Positions 37,217 through 51,632 are shown, counted from the stretch's first letter. The stretch: 64,000 nucleotides of DNA from Pyrocephalus nanus (GCA_038380795.1 CM076260.1:30972634-31036633); one strand, 5' to 3'. Numbers and translations: made by a program. The notes: generated from the sequence alone by a model not told the origin.

Positions 37217-40200
37217 AAGCACTAACCAGTCTAAAGAACCCATAAATGTTAGTGCATTTTCAAGGAAGACATATTCAGAATGATTAATTTCAGAAGGAGA
37301 AAGGGGTGAAAGCCATTGCACCTGCTGGCTTCCGGAGCAGTTAGAGTCACAGAGGTGACTTCAAGGCTATGTTTCCAGCAATGCTGATCTCCTGTATCTT
37401 CTGCTGCCTTCAGCTGGGGTTGGAGAAGGTGATGGCCTGGTCTGTGTCGGCCTGGGGATGGGCACGTGGAGAATTGCATTAGCACGAGGCAGCCGCGTGG
37501 CCATGCTGAGACCAAGAGGATGCCAAGGGACACGGCCCTGTAGGAGGCTTTCCAGATAATTGACCCAAGTCCAGCTGAAGTAGATAATCTCTTCTGGCAG
37601 CTGACTGCACTCCTCCAAGAACATTCTTAGAGTCCACTTTGTTTGCTCCTTGCTCCTCCAATTAGTCCCTGTGTTGGGAATGTAATTTGCAACGACATGG
37701 TTCTGCTCATTAGAGTCTTTCTCCTAAGAGCTTGCCTAAATCTATCATATATGCTTATAGGCTGAGCTACAGAAAGCAGCCCAAAGAGACAACTCCAAGA
37801 AGAGGTCATCACCAATGGTACATTTTACTAGCTTTCAATTTTTTAAAAAATAATTCTTCAGTGCTTATGTTTTTCTAAGCAATTAAACAGTGTTGTCTGT
37901 CATGATCACTTTTTTTCTTTTATTTCCATCCAGAAACGAGTCTCCTCCTAAGATGTCACTTTAGCCCATGTCATCAGCTCAATGTCATTGTAGGATGAAT
38001 ACAATGCAACGTGCTTCCTGCAGGACAGCTGGCGCTTGGGAGCACAGAAGCAACGCCCGCTGGTGAAAGTGGCTCAGAGACAAGATATGCTTGAGAGACA
38101 TGGAGACCCCGTCAAGTGCACTTTAGACATAGCAATGAGGGAATAAATAAGTTCCAGAATAGTTCAGGTAGCTTGGAATCATTCAGTGACCCTGCATGAA
38201 ATACCATTGCCCCATTTATTGCTAAGCCGTTGGAGGTGTAAGCAGCGAAGGCAAGTGGATAGGAGCCCCATGGAAATAAAAGGGAAAGGCATTTTCCATC
38301 AGGAAAATGACAGTGACACTTTGACAGTGCCCCTCTGTGGTCCAAGATCAGCAAGGACAGACCTTCAAAGCACACTGCAGTGTGTCCCATAACTGACAGA
38401 GGGGATCAATAGTGTGCTCTTCACCTGTTGTGCATGCCTTTCTGTTTGGCTCATTTTCCTTTTCCTCGACCTGATGTAATTTTTACAGATGAGGAAAGAT
38501 TCCAACAGACCTCTAGTAACTTCTTCCATTGAATAATGCTTTCTGCTTTTAAAATTGTTTCAAATAAGTATGATAATGAATAGAGATAGTAAAAAAATTA
38601 GGAACATAAGGCATTTTTGGAGGATGAGCAAAGACCACCCAGCATATTAAATATTTCCCTTACTCACATATCTTCCCAGCACAGCTCTAGCCAATTGCTG
38701 CACAAACAGCTCTAATATTACAATCCTAACTATTTTATTGGTTATGTCTAGATTTGCCACAGTCATAATTAAAAATTGTGTTGTATGCTTGACCAAAGAA
38801 TCATACAGCATCTCAGAAATAACGGAAAACAGATCTGCTAGGATCTTAAGCTGATCACTGTTTCCATTGTTTTCATGACCATTTGTCACACCTAACAGGT
38901 GTTTGTTTAACGTGTTCTTAAAAGTTTTGTGTCAGCCATTGTGCTGCTTTGATCTCCCAGCTAAACCAACACTACACTTCAATAACCACCCTCAACCACT
39001 CCTGTTCCCTAACAGCAGGAATTCTTGCTCCCAAAAGTTTCCATTCTGGGCCTCTGGTGAAATCAGTGTTGGGATGATAGCTGGAACTGGGGATACATTT
39101 TTCTACTCGTGGGTGGAAAAATGTCACCCTAGAGTTTCATTCTGTGAAAGTCCCGGACACAAATTAGAGCTGCAATTTCTCACCTGTGTATTCAGAAGCA
39201 GCTTGTTTTTGCCAGTTGCAGTAGCAACAAGGATGGAAAGCTGTTTTTCAAAAGTCTTGAAAACGAGCTTCTCTCTTCCTTTCATATATATTTTTTTATT
39301 TATATAAGTGCTCATAAGAGAAAGTCCTCCCAATGCACTGGGAGCTTTGCTGAACTCTAAGTGTATTAAAATGAGCACTTTGTATTTCCTTGAGTGTAGC
39401 CCCAAAACATAGCAATATCAGAAGGAAGGAAATGAGTTCACCCCACTGCCATTCACAGAGTTTTATGTAACTCGGTTTCCCACCCACCTCCTTACAGGCG
39501 AGGAATACAACTCTTGCTCAGAGACTAATGACTAACTGCATGTGGCTTTGATGGGGGAGGGGGATAATTGCCAAGACATTGAGCCCTAATAGAGAATTTC
39601 CTGCTGTGCTCCTTCTCCTACAGCAGTGAAGCTCAGCAATGGCACATTACTAAGGCAGGTCTGATGGGCCACTATGGGGAAAAGAGGACATCTCCTGGGT
39701 AAGGCCTGTCTTCCCAAGACTGGTTTTAAAAAACAGGTCTGGCAGACAGCCTGTTGCCAGTGCAGGTCTGTGAAGAGACCGCATTCGGTATCTTCACGAC
39801 GAGAACTGCCTCATCAGAAGTGAGAGGCTGAGCTGATTAGCTGCAGCCTCTGAACAGAGCCAAACCACTGCCTTGTGCAGAGCACAGCATCATCATCATA
39901 TCTCCAGCTGACACAGGCTGTTTCTGTGTTCCAAAGTTCTTATTCAAGCAAAGACGTAAGTACAAGAGCACAATTCTTTAGCCATCTGGTAAATGGAAAA
40001 TTCAAACTTTGCCATAGGGGCTGCTAATCTCTGCCTGGCAGCTGGGATGCTGACCAGACACCCTGATGCAAATCCAAGCAGCAGAAGGCAGGCACACACC
40101 TGTCAGGAAACGAGTAGAAAGTGTGGCTCTTCTGACTGCTCAGCACAAGCAGCCAGTATCACCTCCCCGCAGCCAAACCCATAATATCGCAAAATGTTAC

Positions 40201-43200
40201 GTAATGCAGCTGACAGCTCCGGTCAGTGGAGTCATCGCTTTTTATTTGGACTGTCACTGGTACAGCATCCTCACAGCATCCCATGGTTGTGCATCAGTTC
40301 CTCAGGCTTTCCAAGCTGTGGATGCTACACATATCTGAGAATAACGTGGGCAAGGCAACACCTCATTGTCTCTTTTATGAGCATCCTTTCCTCACCAAGA
40401 GGACAGTGAGATTAGAGGGAAATAGAGAAGACAACTGGGTTTTATTTTTGCCACCTCTGCAGAAGGGTAGAGATGAGGAGTAGAAGGAAAGAGAGCAAGA
40501 AAGTAAACCGTTGCTCCTGTTTTAAAAAGACTCTTGTCTTCAGGGGGTCTGGATTATAACTCCTGCAGGAACAGGGGAAAATCCTAAAAACTCAAGGTGC
40601 AGAACCAGAAACAACATGGGAAGAGCAGAAGGCCCTAACATGAAAGCCCTGATGAAATTTATTGGTTTCCCACTCAGTGCTGGTTTTGTAACTGCTGCTA
40701 CCTCATCTCATGTATTGTGTGGTTAACTGAAGTCAGACTCTTAAGACTTTTATTTTGTGAAGCTCAGAGCACTCTAGACCCTCTCTGGACTTGATTATAA
40801 TATGTATCCAGTACACATCCAATCCAGAATTAATATGCTGGACTGCCAGTCAGACAGTGCCATCCACAGCCCATGCCATTGATAAGAAAGCAATGCTAAG
40901 GTGGTTCCAGTCAATAGCAACATCAAACCCAGCAAACCCAACCTGTTTCCAAGTCCCCTGAGTGACGTGCATGCCTTTAGAGCATGGCTGGCAGGTGAGA
41001 GCTCTGGTCTTGTTTTTCTTTACAATGTGGGGTGCAGCTCAGGATGATAGCAGAGCTATGACAAGCCCTGAGGCTGGGTCTAGAGGGACTCTGTAGCTGT
41101 TGCTGCTGGCAAGGCAGACAGGGCTGGAGCTGATTGTCCCTGTTTTCGGCTGGGGCTCTGCCCTCTAGAACTGCATCCTGTGAGAAGCCTGACCCAGGCA
41201 AGAGCTATGCAGCAGACAGGACTCATCTGCTTAGCCTGGCTATTTAATCATGAGGAAAACATTTTCTGTGACAACAGGCTGTGTGTCCACAGGTAAAAGG
41301 AGATGTCAGACTGGGTTGCCAGAAATAGGTAAGCCCAGCTCAGATGGGAAAGTTTTTCATTATCAGTAGTTAAATGCATTGGAGGCAAAAAAGCAAGAGA
41401 GACAAATCCTGTTTATAGAATTTCTCTTCACAAAGTAAATTTACTTTTCCTGTTTTTTGCTTCTTCCATATCTCTTTAAATGGGGATACTGTCAGTAGCA
41501 TTTTATGGTTATGGAGGATGAAGAAACAGTGCAAAAACTGGCATTACATTCCCTTGATTTCCCATCCTATTCCCATGGGGATCTAGGGAGGAACTGCACC
41601 AGACAAAGCATTTGGCAGGGTTTAGTCTCTATTTTTTTCTGAGCTCAGAAAGCTCTGTTTCTGTTTGATCCTGATGAGACTGGTGTTGAGGAATTTGCCA
41701 CCAGTAAAAAGGCCACTGAGCTTTTGGGAAGGATAAGACCACAAATGTTCACTGTAACTCCTGGATAAGAAAGGCAAACAGCTTGCACAGTAGCCTTACT
41801 TAACCTGTGTGCTGCCCCTGAGACATCCTGACATCAAAACTTGCCGTGATGGAAGAGCAGCACTGCTTCGAGTCTGCAAAAATAATTAGGATATTCTGCT
41901 GCTGCAGGAACTAGGGCCAAGCAGCAAAGACAATCTGCCTTTGAATGCAATCAAACATGAGTTTCTGCTCTGAAGGCTGGAGGAAAATGCCAGGAGGATA
42001 ATTTGAGCTCTAGTGGGAAGTCTGGCCTTGGGCCCAGGCAGCACACCAGCCTGCACTGACCCGCCACCTGCCTCTGTCCAAGAAAATACTGGGGCATTTT
42101 AAGAAGATTTGTCAACCAAGACCTTTGGTCTTCCAATATTTAAAAGATAACCAAACTGTTACTGTGGCTACTATGGCTAAGGGTAAAAATCACAGCAAAT
42201 TCTAATGGCAGTAATGGCTTACCTCAGATTATCAGGATCAATGTGTAAGGGGAAAATGGGAGTGTTCCAGAATTATCACACTTGTTTATTTTTAAAACAC
42301 ATTCAGCACAGATTCATGTTTTTTTCAGTCTGAAGAAAAGAGTGTTTAGAAATAATGTGGCTGGACACCTGTTAGACCTCTTGCTGTCCTCTACCCAAGC
42401 TTGAATCCAACCGCTTTTCACTGTCAAGGTGAAATTCCCAGCTTCTGCAGCACTGGAAATTTGTTCCTCATCCATTTTTCCTCTAGTTCCAGGAATGAAA
42501 TAACACTGTAAAAAATGCATCAAAACAAGCCCCCAAAAATATTGCTGTGGTACAGAAACTGGGCAATTAGTCTTCTTCAAAAGAAGACTCGTGGACTGCA
42601 GCAATTTCTGTGCATATGTACTCAAATCAAATAAAATTTGATAGGTAATGTAGGTATTATTTCTTCCATACTAATTTTTCTGCAACAGTTGAACTATTTG
42701 AACATTTGCTATAATGTCTGTGTGCTTCTTTCTAAGACAGGTCTTGTTTGTACTTTCCAGTAGAGCAGAGAACAATAATTCACATGATGTGATTTATTGT
42801 CTCAGTTGCTCTTAAAAAACACAGGCTTATAGTCAAATTGTTCTGCCAAATAAAATTATTAGTTGAGTAAATCTGAGGAGTGTAAGAAACCCAGTGAAAC
42901 TTCTTACCAATATTTCAAAGCCTTGTATCTAAATAAAACTCTTTTGCTCAAACTTTGTGAACAGCTGAGTCTATGCATTTTACAACCCCAGCATTAAATA
43001 TATTATTTCTTTCAAGCAGAGATCTCAGTGAAGTAAAAGCAATTGAATCTGGACTGTTGGCATTTGCAGAGGGAAAAGAGTAAAGCAGGTGGCAAGAGCC
43101 ATCCATGAGTTTGTGTCTCAGCAAGCGGTGCAGCCCTAGCTGTGGCTGTGCCCAGGGCTCACTGCCCGTGGCTCTGACACAAGGAATGACAGACAGCTCT

Positions 43201-43374
43201 CAGTCCCATCAGCCTGTCTCCTCTTTTATAGCAGGCACTCACATCCTCTGGTTCATGTCATGTCCTGTCAGAAGCTGGATTGCTGAGGCACCACCACAGC
43301 TGGATATCATTGAGGGTATCCTTTCCCCAGTACAGAGAGGGACTTGCTGCCTTTTCAATTCAAGGATGACCATC

Positions 43375-43832
43375 TGTCGTGGTTTAGGAATGGTACTCCC
43401 CAATTCAGTGGCCCCACCTGGACTCTCCAAACCACCTGCCTCCCTCTCTCACTCCCTCACCTTATCCTCCCCCTCTGCACTGCAGTGGGATGGAGAGGAG
43501 AATTATAGGCACAAAAGGAAAATATCACAGATTGAGATAAGAACAATTTACTGGAAACAGCAATGAGATAAGAAAAGCCAACAGTAACAGCGACAATATT
43601 AATAACAAAAGTGTACAAAAGAGAGTAGTTCACATGCCAATATGCTCACCATGTTGCTCATGACCCAACTGCAGCCTCACTACCCCAACCACAAGAGTGC
43701 CCTTCCTTCTGGAAAAAGACTCCCTTCTCCCCTCCCCCCCAACAAAGGCTTGAGGTGTTACAGAAAAACCTTTGGGTCCTGACCATGCCCCCTCCTGGCT
43801 ACTGCAAAAATTAACCGTGTCCTGGCAGGACA
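43375..43832 (+). mobile_element. Solo LTR of an endogenous retrovirus (bird ERVL-like)
   Basis: This 458-bp segment starts TGTCGTGGTTTAGGAATGG and ends AACCGTGTCCTGGCAGGACA, giving the TG...CA ends of an LTR. Its start shares TGTC(A/G)TGGTTTAG with the LTR at 60697-61723. The middle has the GTGGGATGGAGAGGAGAATT block and a GAGATAAGAACAATTTACTGG stretch, as in bird ERV LTRs. No gag, pol or env sequence lies next to it, so it is a solo LTR left by recombination. Target duplications are unclear: GACCAT occurs at 43368 and 43838, but the right copy is five bases beyond the apparent end. Family assignment is from memory of such LTRs. Confidence 0.7.
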
Positions 43833-46800
43833 TGTTGGACCATTACAAGTCTGTTCTTCTGTCAGGCACCAAGATCTCTCACCAGCAGATCAAGCCAATA
43901 GACACAAGGCAGTGAGTTACGGCCTGCATTCTAGAGTTGGGCATGGAGACAAGGAGGACTTTCCTGCTGTCCCACACCAGATATCCTCCCATGGCCGATC
44001 ACGGACCTCCCAGCCCCTTGCATTTCAGCCTGGCTGACTTTTCTCCCTTTCCCTTGCTTTGTTTCTCTCATGGTTTAATATAGCAAAATGCTCACTGGAA
44101 AACAAGAAACCCCAAACCATTTCTGTTCAGAGGTATCAGGGAAGCTGAGCATTGCCTTGACTGCATGTTCTGGGCTTGTATTCAGGGGCAGCTGTGGGGG
44201 TGGTCCAGCCTTGCTACATCAGGGCTGCTAGGGGGCTCAGCCAAGCCCCCCATCATGCCTCAGAAAAGGGCTTTGGAAGGCTAAACCCTTTTGAAAGCTA
44301 AGGGATTAATCACACCTGGGGTGGGAATGGCAGATCAGAAATGCAGAAAAAAGTAAAAAGATGGCTTTGATTATAAGGATTCATAAAGTCATCACTCAGA
44401 GAGAAATCCAGCACTTGGGGAAAGAACATGTTTCTTAGAGGGAGAGAGCAAAAGAGACTTTAATTTTCATGTGTTTTTCTTGGTCCATAAAGTAAAGATC
44501 ACACAGGGAATACTGTACCCCATCACTACCGTGCCACACCCTGGCTGCTAAGACATGAGCTTCATAGTCCTGTTCTGCACATGAACATCTCCCTGGAGGA
44601 TACTCTTTTTATAAGCTCCCAGACTGGGAGCTGTGTTCTTAGTCCAAACTGAGAGAATATTAAAAAGATTGCTTGTAGGTGTAAGAAAAGTCAAACAACC
44701 AGTTGTACTGCTGTGCTCTGTGTAGAGCAGACCTTCTCTGTTTTCCTGAATCACAAGAAAAAGGAGGAGGATTTACATGGTAGAGCAGCAATGGATGTCT
44801 CACAGGACAGAGACTGGGGATGTAGCAGCTTGTAAAACTCCAATGTGAAACTGAAAAAATTAGAATTTAATTAAAAAAAAAGAAAAAGAAAACTTCAGTT
44901 TAGGTTTCAGCCAAAAATGGCAAATGATGAAAGAATTGTGGTTTCCTATGAAAAAGCAAGAGAAAAATTTCCAGGAAAGTTTTTGTCTAGTCAAAAGTAT
45001 ACTTTTCCATTAAAAAAATAAATAAAAAAAAGATTAGATCAGACAATTTCTTCATAGTCCTGGTTAGTCCCAGCATTCCTGAGAGGACAATACCCACTAG
45101 ATGTCAGTCTATTGCCATGCAATAAAAACAAATGAGCCAGAAATGTCATCAGGAGTTTTTCGGGATGAGGATATTTCCACTGAGCTGTCTTCTGTCAAAA
45201 AATGTTGCCAATAACTCCTTGATTTCTATAAAATTCCTCAGCTTTGGATTTCCAGAGTTTTTCAGAGCCATTGCAACACATTCCATGGACTATGCCAGCC
45301 AGATATTTTTCCACTACCACATCTAACCCCCAAATGACCTTTGATTCCTCAGCTATTTAAAAACTTTTAAGCAACATCTGTACAGCATAAAAAAAGAGTG
45401 TAATCCCCCCCCCCCTCACACCTCCCCCTTCAGTTCATGGCATTACAGATTTTGTAGAGACAGAGAAACAAGTACTTTCATTAGCTGAGTTGTGGGCACA
45501 CAGCAAAAAATTTCTTTCTGCAATGTTTTAAATAGCTGAAGCAAACACCTTTCTCCCTGACACCAACATGTAAAGAAAAACGGAATGTATTCTATGAAAT
45601 ATGGCCTTTAAAAAAATCTGTGACTGTCCTACTCTCAGCAATCATTCAGGGATTCAGGTATTCCAAGCAGAGGCCAAAAAAGCCTCTGTGTATTCTTCCC
45701 ACCACACGTGACAAGTGCTATGATACTGTAAATTGCTCAACTTGATTTTCATCCCTGAATTGACTTCTGGACAGTTGTATCCCAAGAAAATGTAGCCAAC
45801 AGTTTCTAAAAGTTGTGGTCTGGGTGATGGGCTATTTCAGAATATTCTGTTGCTTGTGTTTTCATCAGTATTGTTTGCACCACCTTCAGCACTGATTCTG
45901 TTCAAGGAAAAATACAGAGCATTTGCCTCTGCCATGGAATACAAATAGAAGAAATTATTTAGGCACCAGATCAGAATGGCGCTTTCTTTCCTAGCTGCAA
46001 AACTATAACTTTAGGAGGCTTGATCACATAATTCCACTGCTGAATTGGAATTTGAATCTTCAGAAGATCAAAACTCCCTTTTACATACACAAATATAACA
46101 ACAAAGGCAATTCAGATTTGGAATGTTTTATATATGACAAGCAAGCTTTTCTGAATAGCACTTAGAGACACCTGATCAACATTTTAAGTATAAAATCTGC
46201 TAGGGTATCTGGGATGAAACCTTTTCTGATGACCAGTTGCAATTACTTTATGTACAGAAAAACTCTTTGTACAAAGAAAAGTTTAAATTTTTTTTCTATT
46301 TTTTTTTTTTTAAGTAGAATTAATTTGCACCCAGTACTTGCTGCTGGATTTCATGGATTTACATAACTACTAAGCTTTTTAATACCAGATTATTGGGAAA
46401 CAGGCAGTCAGGAAAAGAAAAAAATGTGTGCATCATATTTGTGTTTGCAAGACTAGACAAAATTGGAAAGAAAAGAAGAGCCTTCTCCATCATAAAACTT
46501 CAAAACCTCACTTTCCTTACAGAATACAGAATGCAGGAGTGAAAATTGAGAAATGTACCTCCTCATGTTTAATATCTTCCTGTTCTGCCAGGTGGTGGGC
46601 ATCAAACTATGCTTCATACCAAGGGTTGTAGAAGAAACCAAGGGACAGTTTTGGGTGGCCACCAGTCTTATACTGGTAATGAGAGGTAATTTGATTAGAA
46701 ATACTGAAACCTCTCTTCCTCCCAAGAAGCTGCTGTGACTGAGCTGTACAAATTAAAATATTGGCTGGCATAAGAGAAGTGCAAATAGATAGTTAATAAG

Positions 46801-49800
46801 TCTGGGTTTACAAAAAAATTGCCAGTAACAAGATCCATACACATACAGCTCTCTGAAAAGGAGCCTAAAGAGATCAGCAGCTACAGTTTGGGAGAAAGCA
46901 CTAGGTATATATATATGTTCTGACTTGTAGGCACTATTTTCAGCCACATTTGGCTTTCATTTACAAGTCCTGCTTTGCACATGGCATCTGTCTCACAGGT
47001 GTAGTGTGTTCCAGACAGCAGAGATCAAAGAAAATTGGATAAACCTGCCTCTTGAGACTTAACACATATGTGTAGTGGAAGATATGATACAACACCTCTG
47101 GTCCTCTGTAGTTATTCATAAGTTGGAACATACTTGTATTTAAAGAGGTTCATTGGAAAATTGTTGTTTAATTTGTTATAGCCTAAGAGCTTCAAATCAT
47201 CAGTGGGATTTTCATTGTAACTGAACCACTTTATATGAGCTGTGACATCTTAGGTGGGTTTTGTTTTTCATCAGGTCCAGGATGATTAGACTGCTGGTGA
47301 CAATTATTTCTTCCAGGTCTTTGGGAACACATAGTAATAGAGCAGTTGAAACAACAAGGGAGACAACCTGCTCTGTCCCCGTGCAGTTTCACTGTTGCAC
47401 AAGCCCCAGCTTAGAGGGTCATCAGAAATCTTTAACTCTTCTAGTAATAGTCCAAGTCCATCTAGAAGATGGGAAATAATAGTGCTTTTGGCATAAAAGT
47501 TTGTTCAATACACTGTAACAATAACAGAAAAAAAATTTCCATAGTGTTTTTTTCTTGTTGTTGTTTTGGTTTGGTTTTTTTAAGGATTGGTTGGATGTTG
47601 TTATACTCCTGCAGTAAATGCTGCCACTCCCCAGGCGGTCAAGTGATGCATAGGTGTGTGAGAGAGGAAAGCAGCCACGACAAGCAGCAGTTCCTCAGGT
47701 CAACTGCAGGGAGAAAGCCACTGAGAAGATTGCATAAAACAAAGGACATAGCAAAAAGATGAGAAATGGGTGGAATCACAGACACGGTATTGCTGGAGAG
47801 CTGGAGGAGCTGGTGAAAGGGATAGTAGTAAAAGACTCGATCAGCTCAAGTAGGTCCTAAGTACCAGGCTTGCACTGTTCGGCTCAGTCATGGGAACAGA
47901 GGGAGAGTGCAAAACACAGGGAAGATGGGGGACTATGGTGGCAGAGCACTCTCCAGAGGTGCTGGGCAGACTAATACTACAAATGGGCTGCCTGAGGTTA
48001 GGGCAAGGCACCTGCAGGCAGACAGTGTGATACTGCAAACTGTGGAGTCAGAAATGAGAGATGAGGGAGTGGAGTGGAACATTTTATGCAAAAACAGATG
48101 CTAAGATAAAAACTAAAAAAATCCTTTCAATTTTTTTCTCAGTTTCCTGAGAAAAGGATGTAGAAATATCTGGATATATGTTTAAAAGTAACACAAGTTG
48201 CTGTGCCAGGACAATACACCTTTAGACACCAGGAAAGAAATATGAAAGGGGCTGACTAGCAGCAATCTTCTGTTGAAGTCAGGCTGACAGGGAAAGCTTT
48301 CATGTCTTAACATCAAAGATGCTTAAAAGACATAACACAAAGCTGAGAGATTTTTTCAGACATTGTTCCTGCCCTAAGCAATAGTTGGCAGATTAAATAG
48401 GATTATTCTTCAAGGTGAGAATTTAACTTAGTGTTAGGTCTGAGATGTGACCTGAAATGAGATGGTTAGTATCCATATTACTGACTATCCATATTCATTA
48501 TATTTAATAAGAACATATTATAATCTGACAATAATGGTCTGTGGCAAAAAAGAGTTGAAGGATGAGTTTTTCATTGCTAGGACAATGTTTAACAAGGTTA
48601 TTTTTTACAAAAAATACTCCAGGAATCTACTACTCCTGAGATTTTTCAGAATGGGAGATTGTGACACAAGTTTTAAGAGCATCACAAAAATAAAAAAATG
48701 AATGGAATTGTTTTGCCCATATAAAAATAACAGGAGAATGCCAAAATTCATCATTATTGGCAGCCTCAGGGCACATTGCTGCAAGTCAAGGTTACTGGGA
48801 CAGTGAAGAGAGGTTTGGACCACGTCTGCTTGCACTTTGCTGAGTTCTTGTAATTGCTTATGCATTTTTCATCTTTCAAAATATGAAACCCAACATTTTT
48901 CATATTTGGATGGCAAAGTCCAGAGTTAACTAAATCAGAAGTGAGAAGGATACCAAGTGACTTCATAGACCATGTCAGCTGTGTTTTTTATGCAGAGGAT
49001 TTTCTCAGTATGCTGTTTGGAACATGGAAGAAAAATCAAAACGTTGCTGTATTTTCCCCCTGTTTTAGTGTTCATGATGAGCAGTGCCCTTCTGACTAGG
49101 TCATCTTTATTAGGAGAGCTGAGGTAACTCCTCACAAGCTGTTTGCCTGACTAGGTAAGTAACAGCAGAGCAGCCTTAGAGTTCAGACAACCATACAAAT
49201 TGGTGGAGTTTGACAAGTTATTACATATCCTATGAGGCACAGTAATTCCACGAATGTTCTTTAAGCATGGGGCAAATTTGGGTTACTGTTTATACCTTTA
49301 ACCTCTTTTATTGCAGGTTAAGAAGTCTGCAGCCTCCAAAGTAAGAGTTACCATTTCTACTTACTTTGCTGGGAGAGTTATGATATGAAGACAATGGAGA
49401 TTTTCCATGAGGGCTATACACATGATATGGCTGAGCAATGGTTATGAAATATGCGTTTTACTGCTGGAGACTAAATAACAGGACAAATTTTTCCATCAGC
49501 ATGCTTTGACTCTTATTTGCCCAGAGAGCTGAAAAGCCCAGTTTTCACCTTTAAGCAGTCCTCCTTTCCACTTCCATTTTTGTGGCTGCTTTCCTCTTTC
49601 ACACCTGTTTATAACCTTGCTTAGTCAGACTTCATATTTGATTACGTGAGGACTGAGAGCAGCTGGCAAATAACTGCGATAAAGGGGTTTGTCTTACAGA
49701 CATTACCTCCCCAGAAATTGCTGCAAAGATGGTATGTTTCACAAAGACTATTAGCAGAACAAAGAAAGGGTGAGCTTATTCACTCAGTACAAGGATAGCA

Positions 49801-51480
49801 GGATTTGAACCCTGCAAACTTAAATGTGCTCTACCTTTTGTTTGTTTGTTTTTGTTAACAACTTTTTCTTATTAGGTCTCTAAATTTTGAAAGTGACATT
49901 AGTTAGTGAATCTTAGTATATAAGAAATGAAAACTGCATTAGACTTTTATCTGAGACAATGAGATGCACAACTTGGCAGAACAGATTTTTTTTTTCCTTT
50001 TCACTACAGTTAGAATGAAGTTATTTTATAGCTCTGTGATCTCATAAGTTTTTTGCATGAAGTTATTCATCAACAAACATATAGTATGAGTAATTTCCAT
50101 AAAGAGCAGCAATGTTAAAGTTTTAGTCTCTCACGGCACGACTACAGGAGATTCCAATGAGGTCAAAACATAGTGGGCAGCTAACTGATTCCCTCAGGTA
50201 GCATTAACAGAGAGGAAACTGTACTGCCCACATGCATGACAGCTTTCCACTAATTTTCCATTAACTGTTCTGTCAGTTTGCTTTACTTGTTGAACGAAGC
50301 CAAACTAATATTACAGAAAAGAAGAATTAGTTAGAGATGAGAGAATAACACTCTGGGAGTTTCCTTCAGATTTGGGAAGTTTCTCTTTAATTTTCTTCCA
50401 GTTTCCCAGTCAACCACGAGATAAACTTATACCTTACTCAGTGCTGTGTGCAGTGGTGTAATGTCTTGCAGGTCCAGAAAAAAAGTTTTTGTGACATGCT
50501 GAAAAACTCTTCTGGTGTTCTATCTTTTTGTGTAAAATGTAAATATTGCTAGAGAAATTAGGACAGTGTGGAATCAGTTTAGAGAATGGGTGCTACTGGT
50601 GTAAATACCAAGCATTAAAGTGAGATTGAGAATGGGTGGGGATGTCTGAAAATACTCAAAGAGAAGGAAATATTTGAATATACACTGCAGTTATGCTTAA
50701 AATACACTTATCATCTGTAGTCACTTGGTGATGCTCTTGAGTTGTATTTCAGCTTTGGAACAGATAATTGGCAGAAGAGAAAGCATTACTTAAATGTTCT
50801 TCCATTTTCACTCCTCTCTCTCAGCTGAATCCTGAATTTAGTAGTGTCCAATCATACACTCCTAGGCTCTCTCCTGGGTCTCTCCTGCACAGACTCAATA
50901 AGCAAAGCTAGAGTCATTGTGAGTTCTATGCCAGAAATATTTAGTCCCGGTGGTGGGATGCATCTCATTATTTCCAACCACCTAAAAGTATCCACTGAAA
51001 ATTAGCTGTTCAGGCTCTTTTCATTGTTGCTAAAAAGAGACAGAGACCCTTACAGAGAGCATTTCATCTCAACTCACCATATGCCAGTTCTGTTTTGACC
51101 ACAAAAGAAGTCTAAACAAGTATTATGCAGTAGATTACCACTTTTCTGGGATGCCCCTTCCTGAGATTCTTTTCTGGGTTATTTTTGGCCTTGTGGGCTC
51201 CATACTGCAGTCACAGTACAATGTATCTGGGATCTACCTGAGATGCAGCAGAGAGCATGTCATGCTATAGAAACCATCATGAGGCATCTGACCAAATGTC
51301 CAGAGATTTCTGCAGTAACTTAACTAACAGGAATCTTAGGATCTGAAGCATATCTTGAAACAATGATAAAACTAGCTCTATCAGCCCTGCCCTGTTATTT
51401 CCAAGACTTATTTTCATGTCAGCTTCCCAGGGATGCACTGGAGAAACAAGTCTTCTGAAACTGCAGTTGCTAAAGCTTAG
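43833..51480. other. Intergenic, no gene seen
   Basis: Unique AT-rich sequence with homopolymers (C11 at 45405-45415, short A and T runs). A tRNA T-arm-like hairpin at 49798-49815 is discussed among the rejected items. No exon or transposon recognised. Confidence 0.5.
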
Positions 51481-51632
51481 CCAGGGAGGTGGTGCAGTCA
51501 CCATCCCTGCAAGTGTTTAAGAGGTGTCTGGATCTGGCACTGGGTGATGTGGTTTAGTGGTTGCAGTGGTAGTGTTGGTGGATGATCTTAAAGGTCTCTT
51601 CCAATCTTGATGATTCTATGATTCTAGGATTC
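51481..51632 (+). mobile_element. CR1 LINE 3'-terminal fragment, sense
   Basis: CCAGGGAGGTGGTGCAGTCACC corresponds to the ORF2 end (PREVV-SP) of CR1. It is followed by GATGATCTTAAAGGTCTCTT, then CCAATCTTGATGATTCTATG and ATTCTAGGATTCT, the terminal CR1 repeats. It is truncated to about 150 bp and non-coding. Confidence 0.92.

Larger units (their letters stand above)
22791..43374. other. Long intergenic stretch, no gene or recognised transposon
   Basis: About 20.6 kb without a supportable exon, RNA gene or identifiable mobile element. Minor items are listed separately: (TTTG)n near 23001, (AAAT)n near 28685, the GACAGCTGACAGC repeat at 29782, the 24-bp duplication at 33525, and poly-T tracts at 37006 and 37197. 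In mammals the region downstream of CD109 toward COL12A1 is gene-poor, which agrees with this, though no COL12A1 exon is visible here. Confidence 0.55.

Noticed and set aside
38315..38345. Minus-strand CCACAGAGGGGCACTG as another CTCF-like site
   Set aside because: Three mismatches in the central core positions; much weaker than the pair at 61.0-61.1 kb.
43105..43566. 153-codon + strand frame
   Set aside because: It spans unique sequence and then the LTR, with no recognisable protein motif.
49798..49815. Minus-strand hairpin GCAGG-GTTCAAAT-CCTGC resembling a tRNA T-arm with a B-box
   Set aside because: The loop is eight bases rather than seven and no acceptor, D or anticodon stem can be drawn around it; at most a decayed tRNA-derived SINE relic.
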